From: Pycnococcus provasolii | Taxonomy: Eukaryota; Chlorophyta; Pseudoscourfieldiophyceae; Pseudoscourfieldiales | DNA: 64,000 bases | Direction of reading: 5' to 3' | Assembly (NCBI GenBank): GCA_049487715.1 | Contig: CP150556.1 | Coordinates: forward strand, 124,001-188,000 | Shown: in pieces, positions 27,388 to 37,953 of the stretch | How the letters are laid out: each line of letters starts with the position of its first letter | Position numbering within the stretch: the first letter of the stretch is position 1 | Made by a program: the position numbers and the translations under genes | The notes under the pieces: generated by a model | Seen by the model: the letters and a program-made list of their open reading frames with translations, nothing else | What the model was told of the DNA's origin: nothing | Database searches by the model: none

Positions 27388-28548
27388 ACCCCATGCATCA
27401 CTTCTCCAGCCATCATCCGCTGTCGTCTTTCGTGTTCGGAACTTCTTCCACAAATGAGACACACTCTGGCTGAAGTCAACCTTGATGCGGCGATCGTCAA
27501 TCACCGCGTCGTTCATTTTGAAGTAAGCCGCCTCGGCGCTCTTCTTCGTCTCAAATCCCACGAATGCGTAGTTCAGGCTTTCTCCGGTGCGATTGTCGCG
27601 CACAACCGAGCAGCTCGTCACCTTGCCGAACCGCGAGAAGATGATCTCGAGGTCCTCGTCGCTCGTCACAGAATTGAGCTTGCACACGAACAGCATCTCT
27701 TCCGGCGGCTTGACGTCCGCGTCGGGCAGGTCGCCGACCATTTCGAGAACCTCCGCCCTCGCGCGTGCCTCCTTCGCAGCCGCCGCCCTCGCGCGCTCTT
27801 CCGCAGCCTGCGGATCATCATCAGGATCGTCGCTGCCGCCGCCGTCCTCTCCCGCAGGTTGCCAACTCGCCTCCAGGCGCGTGTCTGTCGGGTCGCGCAC
27901 AAGCTCCGGAGACGCCGGCGGCGCGAGAGGTGCGTAGTTCCGTGCGAACGCGACAAGCGCGGGCGGGAGATTTTCCGCAAGTTCTGGGTCATCCGCGGCG
28001 TTTGCGAATGGGTCGTCGAGCACGTGCGTGTGTTGAATTCGAATGTGCTGGTATGGTCGTTTGTTGTCGTCGACGTATGCTTCGTTGATTCGCTCCAGGA
28101 CGTCGAGTCCTTCCGCGACGCTTGCAAAGATGGTGTGTTTTCCGTCAAGAGATGGCAAGTGGTTGTCGGTGAGCGTGAAGTAGAACGAGCTTGCGTTCGA
28201 GTTGGGCACACCTGCGTTCGCCATGGCAACGAGCCCTCGCTTGTTATGTTTTGCCGTTGGTGAGATTTCGTCACGAAAGCACCGCCGCGAGTCATTGCTT
28301 GACTCGTGGGAGGGAAGGGCACCTTCTTCCTTTTGTGCAACGAGGGAGAATGCGGAGACGCCTCCTCGCCCTGTGTTCGTGGGATCGCCCGTCTGCGCGA
28401 TGAAGTCGCGCGTGACGTTGAAGAACGTGCAGTGGTGGTAGTACTTCATGTGGCAGAGTCCGAGGAAGTTGCAGCATGTAAAGGGCGCGTCATCTACGAA
28501 TAAATCGAGGACGATTTCGCCCAGCGAAGTCTCGAGGAGCACCGCCAT
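27262..28548 (-). CDS. PPIL4: PPIL4/CYP59-type cyclophilin with RRM
   Basis: The first 165 residues are a cyclophilin domain (MAVLLETSLGEIVLDLF, FIAQTGDPTNTGRGG, SSFYFTLTDN, GKHTIFASVAEGLDVLERIN). An acidic linker follows, then an RRM with LFVCKLNSVTSDEDLEIIFSRFG (RNP2-like) and LNYAFVGF (RNP1). It ends in a Gly run and an SR-like tail. This is the PPIL4/CYP59 layout, a nuclear peptidyl-prolyl isomerase linked to transcription and pre-mRNA processing. The active-site Arg is present in FFNVTRDFIAQTG. An in-frame ATG two codons upstream (28554) is possible. A CCCTAA block lies 8 bp upstream. Convergent with the WDR91-like gene, 52 bp apart. Confidence 0.93.
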
Positions 28549-28554
28549 ATACAC

Positions 28555-28977
28555 GCCCTAACCCTAACCCGCTATACTCTTACACTATCTTGTCGCTTAC
28601 TACTTAAAGTAAGCTTACTGCAAGCTGACAGACGGCAGCGGCGGCAGCGGCGGCGGCGGCGGATTGGGCGCGCAGAAATTCACAGAATTGTTGGTAAAGG
28701 GAAGGGAAGGGAAGGGGGACGAGAGGGGCCAGGCCCCGAAACTCAAACCCCTAACAACTCCAACCCCGAACAAATACTGTACTACTTCCTACTCTTCTGT
28801 GTGATATCACTCTCTATGTATGACCGGGTCGTCCGCGACGTACAGTACAGGTACAGGTACGTGCGTGACAAGTACAGTACAGTACGTAACATGCATACAT
28901 ACATGTACCTTAAGTTTTAGCGTATTTATGGTACAAATATAATGTATTCATATCTTACAAGATGCGTAGGATTCCAC
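28555..28977. other. Intergenic region upstream of PPIL4
   Basis: It has a CCCTAA trace (28556-28570), a CGGCGG run (about 28630-28662) and a GTACAGTAC-rich stretch (about 28840-28890). No gene is seen. Confidence 0.5.
28556..28570. repeat. Short CCCTAA block at gene start
   Basis: Two to three units, beginning 8 bp upstream of the PPIL4 ATG. Confidence 0.7.
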
Positions 28978-31900
28978 CTATTTGCTCGGGCTCGCTTCAC
29001 CGCCGCCTTCTCCTTTTGATTTCTTCTTGCTTTTCGTTGGCGACAACTCAGGACTCGCGTCACGCGCGCTGTCCTTCTTCTTGCCTTTCTTGCCTTTTGG
29101 GCTGCGCGCCGTCGCGCCAGGAGAACGGCCCTCCGTGTCGCGCGCACTGCCTCCCCCCGTGCGGCGCGTCGAACCTAACCCATCAGCATACTCCGATGCA
29201 TTCTCCTGCTCCTCCGCAAGCTTCTCAGCAAGGCGGTACTTCAGCCTCTGCTGCACGCGCCACTGCGTGTCTTTCATGCGCTCACGCCACTGGCCGCGAA
29301 CATCCTTGTCCTCCTCCGTGCCATCCGGCGCCGCGTTTTCATCCACAGAAGCGAGCGCCTTGAGATCTCGCTGTCTCTCACGCCATCGCTCGGCGGGCAC
29401 GAGCGCCTTCTGCTTTTCGCGCGCAATTTCCTCGAGATTCGCACGCTTCTTGGCATGCGTGCCCTTCACCTTCGTCTCGCGCCAGTGATTACGCAGCGTC
29501 TCTAGATTCATGCTCAGCTGCAGGTGCTTCATGCGCAAGCTCGGAACGTCGCCAGTGGCAATGTCATCTCTCAACGAATCGTCGGCGAACGCCGTGCGAA
29601 GGTTCTTCGCCAGGCGAGGGTGCGCCTTGCGGAACATGGGCTTCATTTCCAGCAGCTCTTCCTTCACCTCGTCCTTGCGCTCCTCGTCCTCTCGCCGGAA
29701 GTCGATCGCCGCACGCCTGACCATCTCCCTCGTACTCTCGTCACGAAGCTCCTCGCGAAGCGCGTAGACAAATTGGTACACGACGTACAGATTCACGGCG
29801 TAGATCAACAGGCCCATGAGGTTGTTGAGGTGCTCATTCTGCGTGAGGTCGCCGCGCTTGCAGAGTGTACCAACATTCCACGTAACGATCGCCGCCACGA
29901 GGCTCGAAAGCTCGATGTTGGCACACCCATCGTCGCTGAAAGGGTTCAGAACGAGGTTGAAGATAAGTGCCGCCTGAATGATCCAGGAGTTGATCAGGCC
30001 GCTGTACAGAGCATCGTCGGCGAGCGCGACGGTTGAGACAGTGAGCAGAAACATACGAGCGACACGGAACAGCTCCCAGTACCTCGCCTCGGGAATGTAA
30101 CCTTTGAACAGGAAGCCAAACCTGAACCGGCTCGAGCCCGCGTCGAGGTTTGCCGTGCGCAGGACGTGCATGTAGCCGTACGGTATTCCAATCACGTACA
30201 CGATAATAAGAATGAGCCCGAAGAAGACCCAGCCCGCGTATTGCTCCTGATCATCACAGCTGATGTTGTAGTCCACGGCAAGGTAGTTGTGCCCGCCTGT
30301 GACGTGATTTTTGTCCGTGTCGTCAAAAGACTTGCAGCGAAACAGACTAAACGCGTGCCGGGATATGGTAGGATAAACGAAGTAGCTCGCAACCACAAGG
30401 AAGGCAATCGCCTTGTCGTACGGAGAAGCAACGTCGTAAGCTGACGAGCCGCTCTTCTTCTTTTTCATCTTGCCCTCGCCGCCGCCATCACCGCCGCCGT
30501 CGTCGTCATCGTCGTCGTCGCCACCGTCACCAGCTTCAACATCGGCGCTCTCGTCCTTAGGCTCCCTCTTCTTCTTACGTTTCATGCGAGGGCTTGGGGG
30601 CTTATTGCGCTCCGCCTCGAGGGCACTCACCATGTCCTCGAGCTCCTTCTGCTGCTTCGCCACCTTCGCCTGCTCCTTTCGAAGCTCATCGCGGCGTTTC
30701 TTGACAATCGCGTGGAATAGCCAGTAAGCCCCCGTGCCTGCGCAGCACACCGCGGGAATGGCGCTGTAGAATCCCGTGTAGCTGTAAAAGGTCCAGTCCG
30801 GCAGAGCACAGTCGGATATGTCGCTTTTGATATTGATGGTGGCAAGCTTTTCGCACATCGAGAAGTACGTGAGCACCGCACTCGGCCAATTGAGGTCTGT
30901 CTGCTTGGCGAGCGCGCCCATCTGCAGGTGGATGAGCATGAGCTTCATGTACGCAATCGTGATCGAGTTGGGGCGAACGCTCACCACGAGAAGCACGTAC
31001 ACTGCAAAGCACATCACAGCCACCATGATAAGAAGCACCATTGTGCTGATTGCCTGGTCGAGTTGGCATGCAGAGCACAAGCTCGTTTTGGCCGCTATTG
31101 TCGAGCGTGCGTATCCCGGCAGACAAAGTTTGCAGCCCGGCCCCGTGTGCCCAGATCCGTTCACCGCCAAGCACACGCTATTCACGCCCCCGAGACAGTA
31201 GTTTGGATTCTCGCACTCCCACAAGGTGATCGACTCGCGGCTCGTGCGGTAGTATCCCAGCTCGAGCGAGATCCAAGTGTGATTGCGGCCGTCACAGCGA
31301 CCACCGCCTGGGCACTCGATACACTTGTAAGCTTCAAAGGCACTGCGGTAGAATCCGCGCGGCGGATTTTCTTCCGGATATGCCTCGCAGTGGCAGTCCG
31401 TCTTGAGTGCATGGCCAAGGTAGCCGGGCAGCTCCTCACCGGTGTACGTCGTGAAGGTCTGCCGAATCTTGCCATCGACGCGTCGCGTGTCCATATCCTT
31501 CGGGCAACGCGTACATGCCTGTGGGCCAGCGAGAGGCTTGTAGTAGCCATTCTGACACGGAAGGCACACGCCATATGGATTGAGCACGCGCGCCCAATTC
31601 GTCGTGCGATCGTGCACAACAACGTCGTACAGTCGCGGGTAGCTCACCACGCCGGGACGCGTGGAATTGATATCGCCGCAGCTCGTGTCCACCATATCGC
31701 CGCTTGACTGATCCTCCGTGTAGCCGGGCGCGCACACACAGCCTCCCTTGCCATCGGGCAGGCTGTTCGGCTTTACCACCTCGCAGGGCGTGATCGTGAT
31801 GTTATATGCCGTGATCGTGAGAGGGGGAATAATGAGCGGCGGATCCTGCCCCGGCTCCATATTAAGGCGCGCGAGCGGCGTGGGCAAGCTCGGCGCCATG

Positions 31901-34900
31901 AACGTGAGCGAGTACTTCACACCACGCTCTCCGAAGAAGATGAGGTTTTCGAACGAGGCAACGCCTCCGAGGAGCGATGCAACACTACCACTGACTCTCG
32001 TCATGCTCGGCTCGACCGTCAGCGCGATAAAGTTGTGCAGGTTGGTGCACAAATTTCCACTCACGTCGAGAGCATGCAGGCGAGGTGGCGGATCCACGAC
32101 GTAGCCGTGCTCAATGAATGGTTCCGGCTCTACGACGAAGACGAGCTCGAATGGTTTGCCTGGAATGATCTCAATCAGGAACGTTGTGTTCAGCAAGGTG
32201 GGGTACACCGACAGGCAAAGCGGTGGTTCGCATGAGCTGTAGGCGGTTAGCGTGTACATGCCCGCAAGCGGACGTCGTAGGGACACGCCTGGCCCAGTGC
32301 ACACGTCGTCAAGCTCACCAGGAACCTTGTATGGATACAACCCGCCATTGGAATAAAGCTTTCCTCTGGAGCCATCGTCGCACCAGGCAACCTGCTCGCC
32401 CTCCCCCACGGGAAGGTTTCCGCCGTATTCCACCAGGAGCCAGGTGTAATTTCCACGATACGGGCCAAAGCCGAAATCGCCGATAGTCAAAGTTTCATTC
32501 ACGCGCTCATTCTTCACACCAACGAATTTGTCCATGGTGATGGTAACATTGCGAATGCCATCGCCGCCCGCGGGATCGGAAAGGGGCTGGAGTCCGCCAC
32601 CCGCGTCACGAAGTGTCGCCTGCAGTTTGTTGAGCGTGACGACGTTGTCCGAGGGATACCGTGTCTGCAGAACGATCGTCGGCAGTGCGTTGGGATTGAA
32701 AGGATCGTAGCTTCCCGTTTCATCATAGCCCTCGACGAATACGCTGAAAGCAGGTCCAGGCGTGATAGTCACGAGCATGATCGCAGCCACCAGACCGCCG
32801 GAGTAAAACTCGATTCGGTACACACCTCGCGGTGGGCGTGACAGAAAGACGGTACCCGATCCGAAGCGAGTCTCGCCCAGGATGATGCGCTGCGGGATAG
32901 GTGCACTGAAAGTACTCAACGTCGCGCCGGACGGCGCAAAGGCGCGAACGGAGACGAGGCGATCGGTGCGCGATTCGCCGTCGATGTTCACATCTGTATC
33001 ACCAATTTTGTTGTTTCCTCCGTCTAATAGAATCACGGGAATATTCGAGAGCTCTGTGATCGAAAGCGATTCGTACGAATTAATCACAGTCCATCTCTTT
33101 CCGTCTTTATCTTCGTAGGGATTTGGCATAGGCCCATCGCTGTTTGGGATCGAAAGCTGGTACGCCGGTCCCACTGACATCGTCAGCAGAACATACGTGG
33201 GATCCAGGCCCTCCGTGGTGAACGAAATGTTAAAGTACGGGAACAGTCCGCCGGGGATGTTGCCGCTGTCACCAATGGTGGTCGTCTTGGTCGGCTGGAG
33301 AAACGTGAGGCCCTGAAACGTGAGGGCAGTCATGCCCGAGAACCACAGTGCCTCGTTGGCATCGTCCTCAATATCAAGCGTGTCGCGAATTTTGCCCGGG
33401 CCTTTCACGATGTTGGCGCGAATGCGGCGCGTTACCTGCGCGGTCACCGCATTTCCACCCGCATCGCGCAAAGACATCACAACCGGTGCGAGCGGCACAC
33501 GCACAGCGGCGAAGTACTCACGGCTTCGCGCAGCGCCCAAGCGTCCATTGTTGAAGCTCTCGACCGAAAGCGAGACAGCCTCCCCGGGCTTCACCGTGAT
33601 TGTGTACGTTGCGCCATTCACACCTGGACTCGCGAAGAGCAGCGTGTGCTGTCCTGCAGGGGGTCGAATCAGCTGCAGGTTTGCAAAGTATGCAGTGCCG
33701 TCCATCGATATTGTGTAATTCGACTCGGAGAACTCGCCAAGACTAATCTGCAGATCAGGCGTTGAGGGTGATGATACGAGGATGGGGCGGTTAAAGCCCT
33801 CGGTATCGCCGACAAAGTTTCCTGAACCGTCGACAAGGGTCACGCGGATCATGCTCTTGGCGATGTTCGGGTCTGCGATCACCGTGACAAAATCTGTGAC
33901 ATAGTCGTCCTTCGATGTGACGCCGATAGGAAACTGCGTCGGTGCTATGACCTGCAGGTTGTAAGCTGAACCCTCGAGCATCTGTAGCGTCAATACAGCA
34001 GACTCAAGCCCCGAACCGTCGAAGCGGATATTGATTAGACCCGTGCCTGCATTCATGATGTTAAGGCCTTGCAGATAGCCCTCTCCATCATCCATGTCGA
34101 CGATCGTTGTGCCCGTCAGTCGCGTGTTCGCAGTCGCCCCCGTCGAGGAGGTAAAGTCGATGGATACTTGCACCATGCGCTCTTCGTCCGTCGTAACGTG
34201 GTTGTCACCACCATCAAGCACGAGCACCTTGATCCTGCAGATCGGTGTGCCTGCCACGGCGCTGCCTACCTTGTACAAGAAGCGAGAGCATGATTCAACG
34301 TTGTATTTCGCCGCGAGCTGATCGGCAAGCCCACACTGCGAACCGTCTGGTGCCGGGGCGCCGTCACAATACGGCAGCAATCCTACCTTGAAGGGTTTGC
34401 CAACTCCCAGTGTTAGATCGAGCAAGCCATCCGTCAGCCGTGGATCGGGCGACGTGAATCGCAGGCGGTAACCACGCCGTGAGAGGCCAGCACCCGTCCC
34501 CGTGGGTGCCATTGGCCGCACCAACGTCAGTCCTGTGAAGGTTGCCTCACCATTCACAGCCAGCAGCTTGGTGTTCCCCGCACCTTCAACTTTCATCGTG
34601 TCGGAAATGGCGGTGCGCGCATACATTGATCCAGACAGGCCGGTGACGTAAGGCGTCGCAAGCGATTGGAGGACCGCGCTACCTGACGACAATGGATCGC
34701 CCGTGATGATCCTCGGTCCCAACTCGACGTACTCGAGGCTCGAGACGAGCACTCGCGTCGTGTACCTGTCAATGGTCACATTGAAGTACGTCGTGACGTT
34801 TTCAAAGCGCCAGTGCGAGGAATTGTGGTTGTATCTGCGCTGCTCGAATCTGTACTTGGCGTAGAAGAACGCCGTGCCGGCAACCGGGCCAATGTTGTAG

Positions 34901-36162
34901 TCGGTATTGACATAAGTCGCCTCGTTCACAGCCGCGTTGTTGTCGAATGTTCCGATGGGAACGGGAGGTGGCGGCGGTGGCGGCGGCGGCGGAGGAGGAG
35001 GAGGATCTGGCGGAGCAGCGTTATTCGGAGGTGGTGGCGGCGGTCGGGGTGCATCCGGCGAAGGTGGTGGGTTGGATGGAAATGGCGGTGGGGATGGTGG
35101 CTTGGCGACGTATACGCTCGGCGTCGTTTCGTTGAGCCAGTAGTCGTACACGGATATGTCGTACGTGCCCATATTCAAGACGCGATTTCCCGCGCCGTCG
35201 AGCGCCGCCACCGTGACGTCGTACAGCGGGATGCGCGACTCGTCGCCGTACGCGAGCGCCTCGCCGGGATTGGAAATTTTGCGGAAAGATGCGGTGTACG
35301 TCTGCTGTTCAGTGCTTGCGTACCACCTCACCGGGTCGCCGGCTGTGAAGGTGAGCTCGACCGAGGCGGGTAGAAGCAGGTCCGTGGAGACTCTCAGCGT
35401 GTGCGTTCCCATGGCTGGGTTGAAGAAGCTCAGGTCGTTGATTTCGGCAAACCCGCGTGCGCGTGTGTAGGTGATGTCTTTTCCCGTGATGGTGAGCGAG
35501 GTGGAGGATATGCTAATAGCTCGGTCTGACGCGTCGCGGCTTCCCATTTTGAACCCCGTCGTGTCGATGATGTACACTCTGAATGTCGGCATGGTGAACG
35601 CCTCGTCAGCTTTGTACGGCCCGCCTGTCACACCCTCGATGGAAACGGCGCGCGCGACGCCCGAGCCTTGCTGCGCGGGTGTCTGTAGCAGAGCTCGCCC
35701 GTACACGTGCCTTCTTGCTGGCGTTGTATTTCGTGGCGTGTTGATGACAGCAGTGACAGTGACAGTGGTGGTGGTGGTCGTCGTCGTCGTCGTCGTCGTG
35801 GGAACGGCGTTCCTTACATGCTGAACTCTTCCTTCTGTAAGAGTTTCTGAGAGATTCTTCTTCTTCGTGTGAACATCATCATCATCATCATGTTCCCTGC
35901 TCAAAACGTTCCCAACTGTAACTGAAGAAGAAGAAGAAGAAGTCTCGACGCCCACGCCCACTGCTTGCACCACCACCGTGTGTACGCCAGACGCAAGAGG
36001 TGCTAATGAGAACAGAGCCAAGACTACTAAGAGTACCGAAAGAATACTAGAAGACACTAGAATACTACACGATGATAGAAGACATTGGTAAGGGTAAGCG
36101 AGAAGTCGCCTCCTCACCTTTACAAGCGGCATTGTCACTGCAAGGTATTCTGGAATGGACAA
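28978..36162 (-). CDS. Giant secreted/multi-pass membrane protein with Ig/filamin-like repeats and GCC2/GCC3 Cys-rich region, 2394 aa
   Basis: A signal region (about 1-60) is followed by a poly-Thr tract and RALLQ. About eight beta-rich repeats of 130-200 residues then run to about 1465; each ends in a PGxAFxV-like motif (VGKPFKVGL, PGEAVSLSV, PGPAFSVFV, PGKPFELVF). A long Pro run interrupts the first. A Cys-rich stretch (about 1475-1700, CLPCQNGYYKPLAGPQACTRC) resembles GCC2/GCC3. Then come about six or more membrane helices (about 1700-2130), with a charged coiled coil inserted after the second, and a Lys/Glu-rich cytosolic tail. It could be an adhesion-linked receptor or a TRP-like channel. 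I cannot assign a function. The frame is unbroken. Confidence 0.75.
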   Translation of the reverse strand: MSIPEYLAVTMPLVKVRRRLLAYPYQCLLSSCSILVSSSILSVLLVVLALFSLAPLASGVHTVVVQAVGVGVETSSSSSSVTVGNVLSREHDDDDDVHTKKKNLSETLTEGRVQHVRNAVPTTTTTTTTTTTTVTVTAVINTPRNTTPARRHVYGRALLQTPAQQGSGVARAVSIEGVTGGPYKADEAFTMPTFRVYIIDTTGFKMGSRDASDRAISISSTSLTITGKDITYTRARGFAEINDLSFFNPAMGTHTLRVSTDLLLPASVELTFTAGDPVRWYASTEQQTYTASFRKISNPGEALAYGDESRIPLYDVTVAALDGAGNRVLNMGTYDISVYDYWLNETTPSVYVAKPPSPPPFPSNPPPSPDAPRPPPPPPNNAAPPDPPPPPPPPPPPPPPVPIGTFDNNAAVNEATYVNTDYNIGPVAGTAFFYAKYRFEQRRYNHNSSHWRFENVTTYFNVTIDRYTTRVLVSSLEYVELGPRIITGDPLSSGSAVLQSLATPYVTGLSGSMYARTAISDTMKVEGAGNTKLLAVNGEATFTGLTLVRPMAPTGTGAGLSRRGYRLRFTSPDPRLTDGLLDLTLGVGKPFKVGLLPYCDGAPAPDGSQCGLADQLAAKYNVESCSRFLYKVGSAVAGTPICRIKVLVLDGGDNHVTTDEERMVQVSIDFTSSTGATANTRLTGTTIVDMDDGEGYLQGLNIMNAGTGLINIRFDGSGLESAVLTLQMLEGSAYNLQVIAPTQFPIGVTSKDDYVTDFVTVIADPNIAKSMIRVTLVDGSGNFVGDTEGFNRPILVSSPSTPDLQISLGEFSESNYTISMDGTAYFANLQLIRPPAGQHTLLFASPGVNGATYTITVKPGEAVSLSVESFNNGRLGAARSREYFAAVRVPLAPVVMSLRDAGGNAVTAQVTRRIRANIVKGPGKIRDTLDIEDDANEALWFSGMTALTFQGLTFLQPTKTTTIGDSGNIPGGLFPYFNISFTTEGLDPTYVLLTMSVGPAYQLSIPNSDGPMPNPYEDKDGKRWTVINSYESLSITELSNIPVILLDGGNNKIGDTDVNIDGESRTDRLVSVRAFAPSGATLSTFSAPIPQRIILGETRFGSGTVFLSRPPRGVYRIEFYSGGLVAAIMLVTITPGPAFSVFVEGYDETGSYDPFNPNALPTIVLQTRYPSDNVVTLNKLQATLRDAGGGLQPLSDPAGGDGIRNVTITMDKFVGVKNERVNETLTIGDFGFGPYRGNYTWLLVEYGGNLPVGEGEQVAWCDDGSRGKLYSNGGLYPYKVPGELDDVCTGPGVSLRRPLAGMYTLTAYSSCEPPLCLSVYPTLLNTTFLIEIIPGKPFELVFVVEPEPFIEHGYVVDPPPRLHALDVSGNLCTNLHNFIALTVEPSMTRVSGSVASLLGGVASFENLIFFGERGVKYSLTFMAPSLPTPLARLNMEPGQDPPLIIPPLTITAYNITITPCEVVKPNSLPDGKGGCVCAPGYTEDQSSGDMVDTSCGDINSTRPGVVSYPRLYDVVVHDRTTNWARVLNPYGVCLPCQNGYYKPLAGPQACTRCPKDMDTRRVDGKIRQTFTTYTGEELPGYLGHALKTDCHCEAYPEENPPRGFYRSAFEAYKCIECPGGGRCDGRNHTWISLELGYYRTSRESITLWECENPNYCLGGVNSVCLAVNGSGHTGPGCKLCLPGYARSTIAAKTSLCSACQLDQAISTMVLLIMVAVMCFAVYVLLVVSVRPNSITIAYMKLMLIHLQMGALAKQTDLNWPSAVLTYFSMCEKLATINIKSDISDCALPDWTFYSYTGFYSAIPAVCCAGTGAYWLFHAIVKKRRDELRKEQAKVAKQQKELEDMVSALEAERNKPPSPRMKRKKKREPKDESADVEAGDGGDDDDDDDGGGDGGGEGKMKKKKSGSSAYDVASPYDKAIAFLVVASYFVYPTISRHAFSLFRCKSFDDTDKNHVTGGHNYLAVDYNISCDDQEQYAGWVFFGLILIIVYVIGIPYGYMHVLRTANLDAGSSRFRFGFLFKGYIPEARYWELFRVARMFLLTVSTVALADDALYSGLINSWIIQAALIFNLVLNPFSDDGCANIELSSLVAAIVTWNVGTLCKRGDLTQNEHLNNLMGLLIYAVNLYVVYQFVYALREELRDESTREMVRRAAIDFRREDEERKDEVKEELLEMKPMFRKAHPRLAKNLRTAFADDSLRDDIATGDVPSLRMKHLQLSMNLETLRNHWRETKVKGTHAKKRANLEEIAREKQKALVPAERWRERQRDLKALASVDENAAPDGTEEDKDVRGQWRERMKDTQWRVQQRLKYRLAEKLAEEQENASEYADGLGSTRRTGGGSARDTEGRSPGATARSPKGKKGKKKDSARDASPELSPTKSKKKSKGEGGGEASPSK

Positions 36163-36683
36163 ACGTGGTGTGGAAATGTGGAAATGTACATGGCCGCGGC
36201 CGGGACCCGTGGGGTGGCCGGGTGGGGTCCCACTTGCAAGGTCGATTGCAAGGCGAAGTCAATCAAGGGAGAAAGAAGTCCCCCCACCTGAGGGGGCTGG
36301 ACCTCTGCAGAGGCTGGGGGAGGGTCCAGGTTGAGTTCAAATTTAATTTACCCACCCTACGATAGCTAGCTATGTACTGTACAGTACCTACCACGGTCGG
36401 TATGGGATACATGCCCACCTAAAGGCTGCCCTATGCCCTAGCTAGGTGGGGACACCTTGGTTGGAGAACCTTCGTGTCAGGTCTTCGTGTCGTGCGGCCG
36501 GGGTGCCCTGTCCCCTGTCCTTTACTGGTACCGTACTGGTAGTTGTTTTGTTGTTGTTGTTGATGTCATGATGGTATTCCTTAAGTTTTTGGTCGGGTCG
36601 GCTGGTTCGTATGGTTTCGGGGCCGGGGTTGGGCACTCTGGGTTTGCGGCCTCTGGGCTCTGACAGTCTGTGCCTGAAATAAC
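36163..36683. other. Divergent intergenic gap without telomere block
   Basis: Short TACAGTAC and CTAGCTAG palindromic words near 36362-36445 and a GTTGTTGTT run near 36548. No gene is seen. Confidence 0.45.
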
Positions 36684-37821
36684 ATGGCGCACCTCACCAC
36701 CACCGCCATCGCAGACGAGGCGTTGGCGCGTGTGCTCGACCCGACGACCTTCACGAAGCTCCTGGAGGCGACCATCAACACCGGAGACACCGCGGCAGAT
36801 GGTGGTGGTGAAGGGAATAAGAGCAACAATCAACCGCCGGCGAAGAAGCTCAAGAAGAGTGGTGGTCCCGACGGCGCGTCGACGAGCAGCTCGTCGAATC
36901 ACGGTTACTTCCTCACCGAGGCGAGGAAGACCGAGAAGGCGGAGCGGAGCCGCGCGGCGACGTTGAAAGCGTGCAAGTATTTGCAACATTGCTACGCTTC
37001 TGTCGACAACAACCCTCCGAACGACAGTGCCGCTGCGGGAGAACGCGCCGCGGCTGTGCGCGCCATCAACTTTGAGCAGTTTGACGCTATCGTTAAGTTT
37101 GTGGAGCCGGCCTACGCGTGGTCCTATCCAGCACTGTTCCGGCACGTAGTGAACTTGGCAATACAACTTACGCCTGAAGCGCAGGTTCCGGCGCGCGCCG
37201 TGCACAAGATTCTCGAGACGCACGACGTGCTTCCTTCGACGAGCAGCAAAGTGGTTGATGCTCCGGCGACGGCGAAAGCAAGGGTCGCACTGCGCGCGCT
37301 CGAGCTTACAAGAGCTATCAACACAGAAGCGATGCACCCAAAGGAGGTGGTGTTGTCGCACACGATCGACAATTACGCCAGTAAGCTCTTGAAGAATGGA
37401 GCTTGCACTTACTTTGGTGACTCTGGCGGACTTGGTTGGGTACTCGAACGTGGCGTGCGCTGGCATATGCTTCATCAATTTGAAAGGACCCCCAAGGAGG
37501 AAGAAATCTATCGTGGGTGTGGCGCCGGCAAATATGCCCGACAACGATGACGAGTTTGCACTTGTTCGCGCGAAGAGCGCTACCCTCCGTGCATTCAACA
37601 ACGCCGGCGGCGAGATTGCGCGCTTCGACCACACGTTTTCAGTTTCAGGCGAGAAGATGCATTTGTTTGCATCTCCAGACGCCATGGCTTGTGGCGACTA
37701 CTTCGAAGTACACAAAAACAGCGCCAAAATCGAGAAAGCTTCTCGCGTCACGCTCGAGTTCAAGTTTACGATTTACGCCGTGAGTTCGTCGCTCCAGGCG
37801 AAGACGCAACCTCTTGTCTAG
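36684..37821 (+). CDS. Hypothetical protein, probably two exons, 355 aa
   Basis: Two good frames overlap (36684-37550 and 37396-37821). A 70-nt GT-AG intron at 37417-37486 joins them in phase (donor TTTG|GTGACT, acceptor GAAAG|GACC), giving join(36684..37416,37487..37821). A +1 frameshift is the alternative. The N-terminus is low-complexity with a basic PAKKLKKS patch (possible nuclear signal). The middle is helical (VRAINFEQFDAIVKFVEPAY). The C-terminus is strand-rich. I recognise no family. A 387-residue minus-strand frame across it is judged a shadow. Confidence 0.55.
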
Positions 37822-37953
37822 TCTTCCACGCTCATTGCGTTTTGTAAAATCATGATATTTCTATAATGAATAAAAAATAACATGTTTGGTCTACAGCACC
37901 CACCGAGTGAAGGGTGAGCACTTAAGCCCAGAAACGCGAGTTCTCCTCCGCCG

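Noticed and set aside
36522-37685. 387-residue minus-strand frame
   Set aside because: Arg/Val-rich antisense of the plus-strand orphan. It runs through that gene's promoter and has no domain.
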